This document shows positions 8,485 through 16,976 of a stretch of DNA of 64,000 bases, one piece after another; the stretch's first letter is position 1; each line of letters begins with the position of its first letter. The notes under the pieces were generated by a model. That model had not been told where the DNA came from, did not search any database, and saw nothing but the letters and a program-made list of their open reading frames with translations. Location of the stretch: NCBI RefSeq assembly GCF_002632755.1, contig NZ_NJAK01000001.1:2170001-2234000 (forward strand), read 5' to 3'. The stretch is from Xenorhabdus ishibashii. Lineage in GTDB: Bacteria > Pseudomonadota > Gammaproteobacteria > Enterobacterales > Enterobacteriaceae. The position numbers were made by a program, and so were the translations under genes.

Positions 8485-9027
8485 TGCTTCTCCTCTTTTT
8501 ATTACTCTGGATAAAAATTAAACGAATATTAACAGAGCAAACAATATATAGCTACTGTTATTCGTCATTCATAAGTTTCGTTTCTATAACGAATATTAGC
8601 ACCCTACTGACAAATATCTATATTTTTTATTTTTCAGAGTAAATTAATGTAATAAACATTATGATTTTATCTGGTGAAAAGTGTTATTTATATTATGTCT
8701 TATGGTGTTCTATTGCCTGTTTATTCAACTTCAATTAATGACTTATTTTTACTTAACTGTATGTTATTAATTAGATATTGCCCAGTTTAACTTAGCTATC
8801 TTTTGGGGGTGAAATTTTGCTTTATTGTAGTTATTGTAAATTATTTTATTGTTCATGCTTTATTATCTGTTTTTCTGGCTTATTTTAAGTTTTTCATCTG
8901 AATTTCAGTATTAGAAAATGACATTGATACATCATAAAAAGTAATATTTTTTGTTGAATAAAATATGTCAATTAACATCATGATGATGAAATTATTTTCT
9001 GATTTGGGGCGTGAATTGTTTTAAAAG
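8485..9027. other. AT-rich intergenic stretch
   Basis: This 540-base gap lies between bax and the terminator of the small DUF3761 gene. It is very AT-rich and holds no open frame with a recognisable product. The bax promoter must lie near its left end. I saw no tRNA, clear small-RNA terminator or repeat in it. Confidence 0.6.
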
Positions 9028-9053
9028 AATTAGGGAGCCGAAGCCCCCTAATT
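9028..9053 (-). terminator. Terminator of the DUF3761 gene
   Basis: AATTAGGG at 9028-9035 pairs with CCCTAATT at 9046-9053 around a GC-rich loop. On the minus strand it is followed by CTTTTAAAAC, a short T run. It is 27 bases past the stop of the small exported protein gene. Confidence 0.65.
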
Positions 9054-9079
9054 GAATATGATAAAAAATCAACAAAACT

Positions 9080-9415
9080 TTATAGCCATTTAGCAACACC
9101 ACCGTGGCGAGAGCAGGCTCCTTTACGGGATTTACTCTTACTATAGCTACCATCTTTACAAAGAGCTGTATTAGCGCCTTTTTTAGATAAGCTATTTCTG
9201 TTTTTCTTCTTTGATATTTTTTGTTTTTTTGCTTTTTTGGTAACTTTCTTCTCTAATGAATTAACTTTGTTTTTTGCTGATTTAACATTTTGTTCTACTG
9301 CCGTTGCCGTTTTTGAAGCGACCTCGGCTGAGGTTGATACTGCTGGCGCTGCAAGCGTTGCACTTGAAAACAACACCAGTAATGCTGCAACTGATAACTT
9401 CAAGCTTTTCATCAT
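9080..9415 (-). CDS. Small exported lysine-rich protein with DUF3761-like C-terminus
   Basis: The 111-residue protein begins with a signal peptide (KLSVAALLVLFSSATLAAPA), followed by a lysine-rich, probably helical linker (about 45-80). It ends with a compact segment containing ALCKDGSYSKSKSRKGACS and RHGGVAKWL, the pattern of DUF3761 domains, with two cysteines that could form a disulfide. Function is unknown. The start at 9415 follows an AGAGGA ribosome site and is directly followed by a second ATG; the longer frame upstream has no signal peptide. The single gene has its own terminator. The strong positive charge would allow binding to wall or nucleic acid polyanions, but this is speculation. 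Confidence 0.75.
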   Translation of the reverse strand: MMKSLKLSVAALLVLFSSATLAAPAVSTSAEVASKTATAVEQNVKSAKNKVNSLEKKVTKKAKKQKISKKKNRNSLSKKGANTALCKDGSYSKSKSRKGACSRHGGVAKWL

Positions 9416-9520
9416 ATAGTTCCTCTGATTAGAGTACTGAAACCTGAAATCTACTCTTGCAGTTTGGAGTATAGTTTTGAATGTTATGATTGCAAATTTA
9501 ACGATAGAGAATAAAAAACT

Positions 9521-9742
9521 CGACTGGGTTCTCCCCATGAATACGTTGATTATGCGGCATCGAAAGGTGCCATTGATACTCTGACAATTGGGTTGGCGCA
9601 AGAGGTAGCTGCACAGGGGATCAGAGTCAATGCTGTGCGCCCTGGATTCATTTATACCGAAATGCATGCCGATGGTGGAGAGCCTGGGCGAGTTGAAAGA
9701 ATCAAAGATTCCTTACCTATGAAACGGGGTGGACAGCCGGAA
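9521..9742 (+). pseudogene. C-terminal relic of a short-chain dehydrogenase (YgfF-like)
   Basis: In frame from 9521 the translation shows the SDR active-site region with EYVDYAASKGAIDTLTIGL (Tyr and Lys of YxxxK), then IRVNAVRPGFIYTEMHA and PMKRGGQPE, a close match to the C-terminal half of YgfF-type reductases. The N-terminal Rossmann half is absent upstream, and after QPE the frame runs into the hairpin AGCCGGAA/TTCCGGCT at about 9736-9767 instead of the usual last 30 residues. Both ends are lost, so this is a gene fragment. Confidence 0.85.
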
Positions 9743-9802
9743 TATTTTTTAATATTTTTCCGGCTAATTGATGGAAAGCTATTTTTATAGTGACAATTGA
9801 TC

Positions 9803-10153
9803 TTAAGCCAATATTTCCATCAACTTAGGTTTTAGAATAATCTTGCCAGGTTGCATTTCAATGTTAATAGGTTGTTCCACTAAATTGCTGATCGTTAGCC
9901 ACTCCCCAGCAATATAAAGTTCACCATTTTCACGAATATTGTCGATCCCTTGGTATGGGTTATTTTCCATTTCGTTGATTAATATAGCTAAATCTGCGTT
10001 AGAATCAACAAGAGAAATAATAACGCCATTGGAAAACTGTGAGATATGAAATAATTCATTTGCAGTAAATCCCGCATCGCTGAGAGCACTGCCGTTCAGT
10101 ATTAATTCTGGGATATCAATGTCAGAATGGCGAAATGAAACATGAAGGTTCAT
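9803..10153 (-). CDS. SymE-like protein with two similar halves
   Basis: SymE proteins are AbrB/MazE-fold relatives; E. coli SymE is an SOS-induced toxin reported to degrade RNA or condense DNA and is held down by an antisense RNA. Here residues 15-48 (IPELILNGSALSDAGF, later FSNGVIISL) resemble the SymE core, and residues 76-109 (GELYIAGEWLTI, then QPGKIILKP) look like a second, divergent copy of it. The chosen start at 10153 has AGGGA 8 bases upstream. A start at 10240 would add 29 residues without a ribosome site. No LexA-type box (CTGT-N8-ACAG) is visible upstream. The product has 116 residues. Toxicity is not established. Confidence 0.5.
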   Translation of the reverse strand: MNLHVSFRHSDIDIPELILNGSALSDAGFTANELFHISQFSNGVIISLVDSNADLAILINEMENNPYQGIDNIRENGELYIAGEWLTISNLVEQPINIEMQPGKIILKPKLMEILA

Positions 10154-10689
10154 TTGTACGTTCCCTGTGTTATGGATATACTGCGATACTCTATCAGCAC
10201 TTCGCCCGCACTGCACCGCGAATTCATACGTGTTTTTCATCTAAATAGCATTCATTGTTAGTAATCGACATCTACCCTAGCGGTTAGTTGGCTAATATGC
10301 CATCGGTAATGTTGTTCTTTGCGAAGCAACTCGCAAAAAATGACTGGATATTTATCCATTTTGAAATGCATCCCTGAAGTTAGAACAAAAAATAACTCTG
10401 TAAATAATTATGTGATTTTCTGTGTTATTAAAGGGATGAATAAGGAACTTTAGTCTGTGGTTTATTTGATAGGTTATGTTTTTGATCCTGTACCCTTTTA
10501 TAAAAATTGACATGATATGTCGTGAAAATGCCAAAGAGTTTTAAATTGGAATATTAAAATTAAATATATTACATAACTTTTTCACATTAAAATGGCAGAA
10601 GTATTTGTATGACAATTCCTATATTTCTGATAATTAATTTTTTGCTCAGGCTTTGGGCAATGGATTATAAACAAACAGATAAAACAATA
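10154..10689. other. Intergenic stretch upstream of the SymE-like gene
   Basis: This gap separates the SymE-like gene from the terminator of the ter operon. The part next to the gene (10154-10340) would be its leader and the place for an antisense RNA. It contains the inverted repeat TTTGCGA/TCGCAAA at about 10318-10336, which has no U run on either strand. The rest is AT-rich without a convincing gene. Confidence 0.5.
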
Positions 10690-10723
10690 AAAAGCCCTAC
10701 CGATATTATCAAGCAGGGCTTTT
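10690..10723 (-). terminator. Rho-independent terminator of the ter operon
   Basis: AAAAGCCCT at 10690-10698 pairs with AGGGCTTTT at 10715-10723. T runs occur on both sides, so it would work in either direction. It lies 60 bases past the terD stop and marks the operon end, so terE and terF do not follow. Confidence 0.85.
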
Positions 10724-10782
10724 AATCTCAGTGATCCTAATTCAAGGTTTACACTGAAATACTTAATTGAACAACACCCAAA

Positions 10783-11361
10783 TTAAGCAGCATTAATACC
10801 ATACTGGGCACAAACAGAAGCCAGACCACCAGCATAGCCTTGGCCTACTGCGCGGAATTTCCACTCTGCATTATGGCGATACAGTTCACCAAACAGCATA
10901 GCGGTTTCAGTAGATGCATCTTCAGTCAGGTCATAACGAGCGACTTCAACTTGTGTGTCATCGTTAACCAGACGGATGAAGGCACCGGAAACTTGACCAA
11001 AGCTCTGGCGACGAGCTTGTGCTTCATGGATAGTCACTACAAACACCACTTTTTCTACATCAGCAGGAACTTGATCCAGTTTGATTTTCAGTGATTCGTC
11101 ATCGCCATCTCCTTCACCTGTTTGGTTGTCGCCAGTGTGCATGATGGAGCCGTCAGACGATTTCAAATTGTTGTAGAAAATGAAATCTGCATCACCACGA
11201 ACTTTGCCGTTTGCCGCCAGCAGGAACGCTGAGGCATCAAGGTCAAAGTCTTGTCCGTCAGTTGCACGAGCATCCCAACCGAGACCGATCAGAACGTTTT
11301 TCATGCTTGGCGCTTCTTTGCTCAGAGAAACGTTACCGCCTTTAGAAAGAGATACACCCAT
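10783..11361 (-). CDS. terD: Tellurium resistance protein TerD
   Basis: TerD is a cytoplasmic calcium-binding protein of the stress-response/tellurite cluster. The 192-residue length and the whole sequence fit TerD: GLGWDAR at about 27-33, [10 protein letters not shown], and the acidic calcium-binding stretch [13 protein letters not shown], followed by [20 protein letters not shown]. It is the last gene of terZABCD and is followed by a strong terminator. The usual partner TerE, a close TerD paralogue, is not present. In this family TerD is reported to associate with TerB and with membrane-bound TerC. Confidence 0.97.
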   Translation of the reverse strand: MGVSLSKGGNVSLSKEAPSMKNVLIGLGWDARATDGQDFDLDASAFLLAANGKVRGDADFIFYNNLKSSDGSIMHTGDNQTGEGDGDDESLKIKLDQVPADVEKVVFVVTIHEAQARRQSFGQVSGAFIRLVNDDTQVEVARYDLTEDASTETAMLFGELYRHNAEWKFRAVGQGYAGGLASVCAQYGINAA

Positions 11362-11414
11362 TGTTATTTCCTCACTATTTATTACGTCGTATTAGTTATC
11401 TAGATTTTACGGAT

Positions 11415-12443
11415 TTAGCTTGCATTTTCTTTTTGCGGAAACAGCAGGCTGGCAAGAATACCGGCTGCCAGTACGCCAATTACCACAAATAAGCTACTTG
11501 TAGCTGAAATTGAATAGCCGTGGTGGAATATATGCTCAGAGGCATTTAGACCCAGTTTTATGGCAATAAAGAACAGTAAAACGATGACTGCCTTTTCCAA
11601 GTGCACCAGATACTTTTTCAATGCTTCAAGCACAAAGTAGAGCGTGCGCAGACCCAAGATAGCAAACATCATGGCGCTGTACACAATTAATGGTTCCCGA
11701 CTGACTGCAATTACCGCAGGTACAGAGTCAAAGGCAAACATCACATCAGACAGCTCAACCACTGCCAGACACAGCATTAGAGGTGTAGCATAAAGTGCGG
11801 CTTTGCTCGCCCGCCCCACTTTCACATCGGCGTTTTCTGGTTTAGCCAATTCCTCATCCACTTCCGTTTGATTCAGTACAAAAGCATGTCCGCGTAGTTT
11901 CGGCCAAATTGGGAAGAAGCGTTTCACCAGACGGTAGGCAAGGTGCTGCGAATAGTCTTCGATTTCATCGTCATCGCCACCGCTTTTCAGCATCATGACC
12001 GCTGTCCAGCCAACGATAACCGCAAATACGATTTCAACCCACGGCCCAAGCGCCAGCAGGCTTGTCCCAATGGCAACGAAAATACCACGGAAGACAATCG
12101 CACCGATAATTCCCCAATACAGAACTCGGTGGCGATAGCGGTCTGGGACAGCGAACCAAGAGAAAATGGCCATGATGACAAACAGGTTATCGACGGAAAG
12201 CACTTTTTCCAGTGCGTAGCCCGTGACAAACAGACTCGCTGCTTCTGCGCCGTGATGGACATACAGGAAGCCCGCGAAAACAAAGGCAATTGCGACCCAG
12301 AAAATAGACCAAAGGGCGGCACTGCGTAGCGAAATCGGCTTATCATGACGATGCATAAAGAGGTCGATAAAGAGCGCACCAACCGACAGAATAATAAATA
12401 CAGCAACGGTTTCCATCGGAAAACCAATGTGCGTGGATACCAT
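11415..12443 (-). CDS. terC: Integral membrane tellurium resistance protein TerC
   Basis: TerC is a multi-span inner-membrane protein that anchors the Ter complex and is related to manganese exporters. The 342-residue protein has about nine hydrophobic segments and the conserved membrane acidic motifs EKVLSVDNLFV and VELSDVMFAFDSVPAV. A hydrophilic loop rich in Asp/Glu lies around 155-165 (SGGDDDEIEDY). It is co-directional with terB (26-base gap) and terD (53-base gap). Confidence 0.97.
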   Translation of the reverse strand: MVSTHIGFPMETVAVFIILSVGALFIDLFMHRHDKPISLRSAALWSIFWVAIAFVFAGFLYVHHGAEAASLFVTGYALEKVLSVDNLFVIMAIFSWFAVPDRYRHRVLYWGIIGAIVFRGIFVAIGTSLLALGPWVEIVFAVIVGWTAVMMLKSGGDDDEIEDYSQHLAYRLVKRFFPIWPKLRGHAFVLNQTEVDEELAKPENADVKVGRASKAALYATPLMLCLAVVELSDVMFAFDSVPAVIAVSREPLIVYSAMMFAILGLRTLYFVLEALKKYLVHLEKAVIVLLFFIAIKLGLNASEHIFHHGYSISATSSLFVVIGVLAAGILASLLFPQKENAS

Positions 12444-12469
12444 GAAGTAAGCCTCTTAAATATCTGCGA

Positions 12470-12925
12470 TTACAGTTCGAAATCAGCCGGTGCAAAGCCA
12501 AGGGCTAAGCAAATTTCACGGGCAGCCTGTTTTTCGTCGTTATCAAAATCACCATCACTCTTAGCGACTGCAATCCCGACGCGTAAAGCGAGTTGTGCCG
12601 CTTCTGGTTGCTGTTTTAGAGCCATGATGAATTTCATAGCTTCACCTTTGCCAATGTCAGCATCAAACTCATAGCTGCTGACCAGTTTGTTAAAGAATTC
12701 GATAATTTCGGAGGTATCGAATACTTTCAGTTCAGGGGAATTTTTGATGAACCCGATCATTTTCTGCTTTTCTTCTGCGCTGACACCATTACTCGCCATA
12801 GCAACGTGTGCACATACTGCTACTGTACCTTCCATGAACTTTCTGTTCTTGAAGCGACCAACCTGAGTGGTTAGCTCTTCTCGGCCTGCGTTGAACGCTG
12901 ATTTGATTTTGTTTAAAAAGGACAT
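12470..12925 (-). CDS. terB: Tellurium resistance protein TerB
   Basis: TerB is a small all-helical metal-binding protein thought to link TerC at the membrane to TerD in the cytoplasm. Starting at 12925, which has a GGAGGG ribosome site, the product is 151 residues, the family length. The C-terminal half contains the acidic sites KSDGDFDNDEKQAAREI and SYEFDADIGKGE. An in-frame start 12 bases upstream exists but lacks proper spacing. Confidence 0.95.
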   Translation of the reverse strand: MSFLNKIKSAFNAGREELTTQVGRFKNRKFMEGTVAVCAHVAMASNGVSAEEKQKMIGFIKNSPELKVFDTSEIIEFFNKLVSSYEFDADIGKGEAMKFIMALKQQPEAAQLALRVGIAVAKSDGDFDNDEKQAAREICLALGFAPADFEL

Positions 12926-12956
12926 GAGTCCCTCCACTTATTGGTAAAATAGAGAA

Positions 12957-14117
12957 TTATTTTTTGCCGGATGTCCAGCTAAAGCCCCAACCAAACGCCC
13001 TGTCCATCTCTTTATGCCCGCTGAAATATTGATTGATGCGCTCTACTTTGATGACACCATTTTCATTAACAAGGCGGGCAATAGCACACATGCCTTTGTG
13101 ATTGTTGCCTTCTGTCATACGCGTTTCAATGGGAGGTTGGTCAGGAACATAAATTGTGACTACACCGTCGGTTTTATCCCAGCCAGGCACGCCTTCGTAG
13201 ATAAAGGCGTAGATCAACACTTCACGGATGTTTTTCCATTCAAATCCATTGACGTGAAGCCATTCACCATCACGCACCTGGCCGGTGCGATCATCACCCT
13301 GTAATTCTACATATGGCTCATAACGGTAAGCGCCAAAGCGATTCCCTAGTGCCTGTATAACGTCTTTTTCTCCATCTTGCAGTCGGACGAATGCACCGAG
13401 ATCCAAATCCACATTTTTGCTTGCACCGAACATGCCTTGTAATAGGCCTTTTGAGGAGGAAGAATTTTGACTCCAATTCAGATTGATGCGAATTTCGCCG
13501 TAATTGTCGCGTTTGCTAAGGCTGATGGCCGGTTTTTCTTTGGTCAGAGAAACCTTACTCAAATTAACAGTATTTGGAGCCGGTGAAATGGATGGCGAAG
13601 CAGGTGTTGAAGTTGGTGCATCATCAATAATATCCACACCAAAATGCTCAGCCAGTGGTTTGAGACCGCCATTAAAGCCTTGGGCAATAAAACGGAATTT
13701 CCATTCACCGTTGCGGCGATACAGTTCGCCGAGGATCAAGGCAGCCTCTGGACGGCCTTGTACTTCAACATCTCCCTGCAAAATCACGTTGCTGTTCAGT
13801 TCGACCCGAATGGAAAGGTTGCGCAGATTGGAAATCGTTTGGTTACCGTCGCAAGTTGCGGTGAACGCAACTTTCTGGACATGCTGGCTCAATGCAGGCA
13901 AGTTGACATCGAATGAAGTATTGATGTTACCGCCAGTCAGGCGAATGGTGTTGTCATCATTGACCGGCTGACCGTAGAACACCATATCTGGGTCGCCCTT
14001 AACTTTGCCATCTGAATACAGGCGGAAAGCAGAGACATCAACGGCTGAACCCGATAAAACCCGTACAGTAACCGTTTGATTGGGAACGGGGGCATTACCC
14101 CCAGGTGTCAGATTCAT
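12957..14117 (-). CDS. terA: Tellurium resistance protein TerA
   Basis: TerA is a cytoplasmic Ter protein combining an N-terminal TerD-like domain with a second beta-rich domain. The 386-residue protein shows FRLYSDGKVKGDPDMVFYGQ and LILGELYRRNGEWKFRFIAQ in the first half, a Pro/Ser-rich linker (about 168-185) and a C-terminal domain with VDLDLGAFVRLQDG and DDRTGQVRDGE. Its start overlaps the terZ stop by one base (TAATG), indicating coupling. Confidence 0.95.
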   Translation of the reverse strand: MNLTPGGNAPVPNQTVTVRVLSGSAVDVSAFRLYSDGKVKGDPDMVFYGQPVNDDNTIRLTGGNINTSFDVNLPALSQHVQKVAFTATCDGNQTISNLRNLSIRVELNSNVILQGDVEVQGRPEAALILGELYRRNGEWKFRFIAQGFNGGLKPLAEHFGVDIIDDAPTSTPASPSISPAPNTVNLSKVSLTKEKPAISLSKRDNYGEIRINLNWSQNSSSSKGLLQGMFGASKNVDLDLGAFVRLQDGEKDVIQALGNRFGAYRYEPYVELQGDDRTGQVRDGEWLHVNGFEWKNIREVLIYAFIYEGVPGWDKTDGVVTIYVPDQPPIETRMTEGNNHKGMCAIARLVNENGVIKVERINQYFSGHKEMDRAFGWGFSWTSGKK

Positions 14118-14704
14118 TAGCGCACCACCGTTTCAACGATCTGCGGATACATCGCGTCAATAGTACGTCCAAGACAAGGAACGCCATGTGCCGTGAAATC
14201 CCACTGACCGCCGTTGCGGCGCAAGGAAGAGATAATAATGCCAGTGTGGGCACCTTGCTCATTCAACTGATAGCGAGCTATTTCTTTGCCGCTTTGGTCA
14301 ACGACGCGGCAAAAGGCGTTTTCGACGTCATTGAAGGTTTGCCCACGAAAACTGTTAACAGTAAATGCGAGATATTCGACATTGGTGGGAAGTTTGATTA
14401 GGTTGACGCGGATAACCTCATCATCGCCATCACCTTCACCAGTCAGGTTATCGCCAGTGTGTTGTACAGAACCACATTTTGATTTTAGTTGACCAAACCA
14501 CACTGTATCGATGGCATTGCCAGATTTATCAAGCAGAATACAGCTTGCATCCAGATCAATTTCATCACTGCCACCGCTGAATAAACTCGCCAGAAAGCCT
14601 TTCTTCTTGGCCACAGGATCCCATCCCAGACCAAAATCCATTTTAGCCAGTGATGCGCTCTGTTTGGCGAGCGAAACTGACTGATTTTTGCTTAACGAAA
14701 CCAT
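14117..14704 (-). CDS. terZ: Tellurium resistance protein TerZ
   Basis: TerZ is a TerD-family calcium-binding protein and the first gene of the operon. From the ATG at 14704 (GAGG 8 bases upstream) the product is 195 residues; a GTG start three codons earlier is possible. Key features are FGLGWDPVAKKKG, IDLDASCILLD and the acidic stretch [13 protein letters not shown]. Upstream is the divergent regulatory region with three copies of a TCATAATATGA box. Confidence 0.95.
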   Translation of the reverse strand: MVSLSKNQSVSLAKQSASLAKMDFGLGWDPVAKKKGFLASLFSGGSDEIDLDASCILLDKSGNAIDTVWFGQLKSKCGSVQHTGDNLTGEGDGDDEVIRVNLIKLPTNVEYLAFTVNSFRGQTFNDVENAFCRVVDQSGKEIARYQLNEQGAHTGIIISSLRRNGGQWDFTAHGVPCLGRTIDAMYPQIVETVVR

Positions 14705-14761
14705 TAATGACACCTCATTCTGTTTGTCGGTGAATCACGGTAATTTCACGGATTAAAAAAA

Positions 14762-14928
14762 TCATAATATGACAAATAGATAGCTTAAATCTGTCATATT
14801 ATGACTCCCGTAAACAGGTCTATCTGGATGTTAACTGTATGATAGACAACAGTCTGATTTCGTTTGGTATGATTTCTTTTCCATGCGGAAAAGTCAAACA
14901 AATTCTGATCTAAAGAATCATAATATGA
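14762..14928. promoter_or_regulatory. Three palindromic boxes in the divergent ter promoter region
   Basis: The box TCATAATATGACA (14762-14774) is repeated perfectly inverted as TGTCATATTATGA (14792-14804), and a third copy TCATAATATGA lies at 14918-14928 nearer the divergent operon. TerW proteins are described as binding a palindrome in ter promoters, and terW is encoded 4 kb away on the same cluster, so these are the best candidates for its operator. The pair sits 58 bases or more upstream of terZ and the single copy 113 bases upstream of the PRTase gene. Confidence 0.6.
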
Positions 14929-15040
14929 TTGACATATACTTATTTGAGACTCTAGACTGCGACGTATATTTCACCGAATTAAAACACATGCTGAAAGTTA
15001 CTGTATTGGCTCAGGCTGAAATTTTTGAAAAGGCATCTCC

Positions 15041-16210
15041 ATGACAATGTTGAGTGACATCGATGTTGATAAAAAACACGCTGATGAAAAACAGGTTTAC
15101 CAAAAAAAATTAAACAGCGGGACATTGACGGTGACGGCATCGCGCGGCACAGCATCTCTGGAAACCCTGTTTGATATCGCTGAACGCCGTAATCCTAAAA
15201 GAGCATTCCTGTTTGTCAGTAAAGTCTTGGGGCGGCATATTCCAGTCAAGCCATCGCTCATGCGTTCGATTTATCAGCAATTATCTGCACGGTTCCCCAC
15301 TAATCTTCCTGGCCCTGTTCTATATATTGGCATGGCAGAAACGGCTGTCGGGTTAGCAGCCGGAGTATTTCAGGAAACGAAACACAAAGTCGATCAGCCT
15401 GTATTTTTGACTTCGACACGCCATCCGGTTGATGGGGATTTATTGTGTGAGTTTAAGGAAAATCACAGTCATGCTACGGATCACCTGATTTATTGGCCAG
15501 CAGAAAACCATCTGCGTCAACGGGTGATAAATGCCCGGACTCTGGTTCTGATTGATGATGAAGCAACCACGGGTAACACGTTCCTTAATTTGCTGGATGC
15601 ACTGCGTCATGCAGGGCTTGGGCATATTGAACATATTGTCACCGTGACATTGACGGATTGGAGTGGAAAATCGGTCGTAAAACGCTGCCCATTGCCGGTT
15701 TCTGGGGTTTCACTGGTTGAAGGGAATTGGCAGTGGAAAGCAGATGTATCAGCCCCAGTGCCGGTGATGCCTCAGGTCAATGTTACAGCCAGGGGAGAAA
15801 TCAACATCATAGGCCCACAGAGCTGGGGGCGGTTGGGATTAGATGAGATCCAGTGTGACATTGGTGCCACAATCAATGCCAAAGCGGGCGAAAACATGCT
15901 GATATTGGGTTCCAGTGAATTTGTCTGGCAACCGTTCCTGCTGGCTGAACGGCTTGAGCTGGAAGGGGCATCAGTGGTATTTGGCTCGACAACTCGCTCT
16001 CCAATCTCTTACGGTCATGCCATCCAATCTGTCATGGCTTTTATGGATAACTACGGGCTTGGCATCCCGAATTTTCTCTATAATGTTGCACACCAAAAAT
16101 TTGATCGGATATTACTTTGCCTTGAAACCCCAAAAATGTCCGCTGATCCGGCGTTGATGGCGCAGCTTGCCCGTATTTCTCCGGTTGTCGAGATCGTTGG
16201 ATATGATTAA
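15041..16210 (+). CDS. PRTase plus TRSP-domain protein of the ter cluster
   Basis: The 389-residue protein joins a phosphoribosyltransferase-type domain, with PRPP-binding loop LVLIDDEATTGNT (168-180), to a C-terminal TRSP domain named for its TTRSP motif (317-321). Anantharaman, Iyer and Aravind proposed that such genes, linked to ter operons, make a nucleoside-like metabolite. The gene opens an operon running away from terZ. An AAGG ribosome site is 8 bases upstream. The stop overlaps the start of the HAD gene by 8 bases. Substrate and product are unknown. Confidence 0.85.
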   Translation: MTMLSDIDVDKKHADEKQVYQKKLNSGTLTVTASRGTASLETLFDIAERRNPKRAFLFVSKVLGRHIPVKPSLMRSIYQQLSARFPTNLPGPVLYIGMAETAVGLAAGVFQETKHKVDQPVFLTSTRHPVDGDLLCEFKENHSHATDHLIYWPAENHLRQRVINARTLVLIDDEATTGNTFLNLLDALRHAGLGHIEHIVTVTLTDWSGKSVVKRCPLPVSGVSLVEGNWQWKADVSAPVPVMPQVNVTARGEINIIGPQSWGRLGLDEIQCDIGATINAKAGENMLILGSSEFVWQPFLLAERLELEGASVVFGSTTRSPISYGHAIQSVMAFMDNYGLGIPNFLYNVAHQKFDRILLCLETPKMSADPALMAQLARISPVVEIVGYD

Positions 16211-16976
16211 GCCTGTATTTTTGACTGATCTTGATGACACGTTATTTCAATCTCGTCGCAAGCTGAAGGAAAGATCTTTTCGCGTTGGTGCATTGGATCG
16301 ACAATGTTTTCCCCATAGCTATATGACCGAACAACAATCCATGCTGGTTGATTGGTTGTTGGCTTATGCCGAAGTTATTCCAGTCACTGCCAGAAATACA
16401 GAACAGCTTAGCCGCGTGCAGATCCCTTTCAGTTCCTGGTGTATTGTTTCGCACGGTGCGGTGATCCTTACACCAGAAGGTTCTGTTGATGGGCTTTGGC
16501 AATCGTGCATATTGCCAGAATTGTTGTCATATCGGGATAAATTGTGTGAATTGGAGCGTCTGAGCCAACGTTTAATGACATCTTATGCTATAGATGCCTG
16601 GGTACGCATCGACTATGAGTACGGTGATGTACCGGTTTTCCTGATCATCAAGCACCGCAATCACGATAGGTTGAATGAGCTTAATATACTGGCTGAAACG
16701 TTGGCTCAAGAAAGTCATTTCCATCAAAACTTTTATTTTCATCAAAATAATAACAATCTTACTGTGTTGCCAAAGTGTGTTGACAAGGGATTGGCAACTC
16801 ATCACCTTTTGCAAAGGCTTCGTGCTGAGAGAGGCGCTTTCCCGATTATTGGCCTGGGAGATAGTCTGAGCGATCACCGGTTTATGCAATTGTGTGATTG
16901 GTTTGGTATGCCTCAGCAAAGCCAGCTTACTGACACATTGATGACCGCCTTATTTGGAGCTGTAAATAATGAATAG
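16203..16976 (+). CDS. HAD-superfamily phosphatase of the ter cluster
   Basis: The 257-residue protein has HAD motif I LTDLDDTLF (Asp9 and Asp11, nucleophile and acid/base) and motif IV GLGDSLSDH (Asp220, Asp224). The general form is that of Cof-type sugar phosphatases. It probably removes a phosphate from the product of the neighbouring PRTase. The start at 16203 lies inside the end of the upstream gene, and its own stop overlaps the next start by 8 bases, so the operon is translationally coupled. Confidence 0.85.
   Translation: MIKPVFLTDLDDTLFQSRRKLKERSFRVGALDRQCFPHSYMTEQQSMLVDWLLAYAEVIPVTARNTEQLSRVQIPFSSWCIVSHGAVILTPEGSVDGLWQSCILPELLSYRDKLCELERLSQRLMTSYAIDAWVRIDYEYGDVPVFLIIKHRNHDRLNELNILAETLAQESHFHQNFYFHQNNNNLTVLPKCVDKGLATHHLLQRLRAERGAFPIIGLGDSLSDHRFMQLCDWFGMPQQSQLTDTLMTALFGAVNNE

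Noticed and set aside
10318..10336. TTTGCGA/TCGCAAA inverted repeat as a terminator
   Set aside because: There is no U run after it on either strand.
10352..10534. 60-codon frame on the minus strand
   Set aside because: AT-rich, no ribosome site, no recognisable domain.
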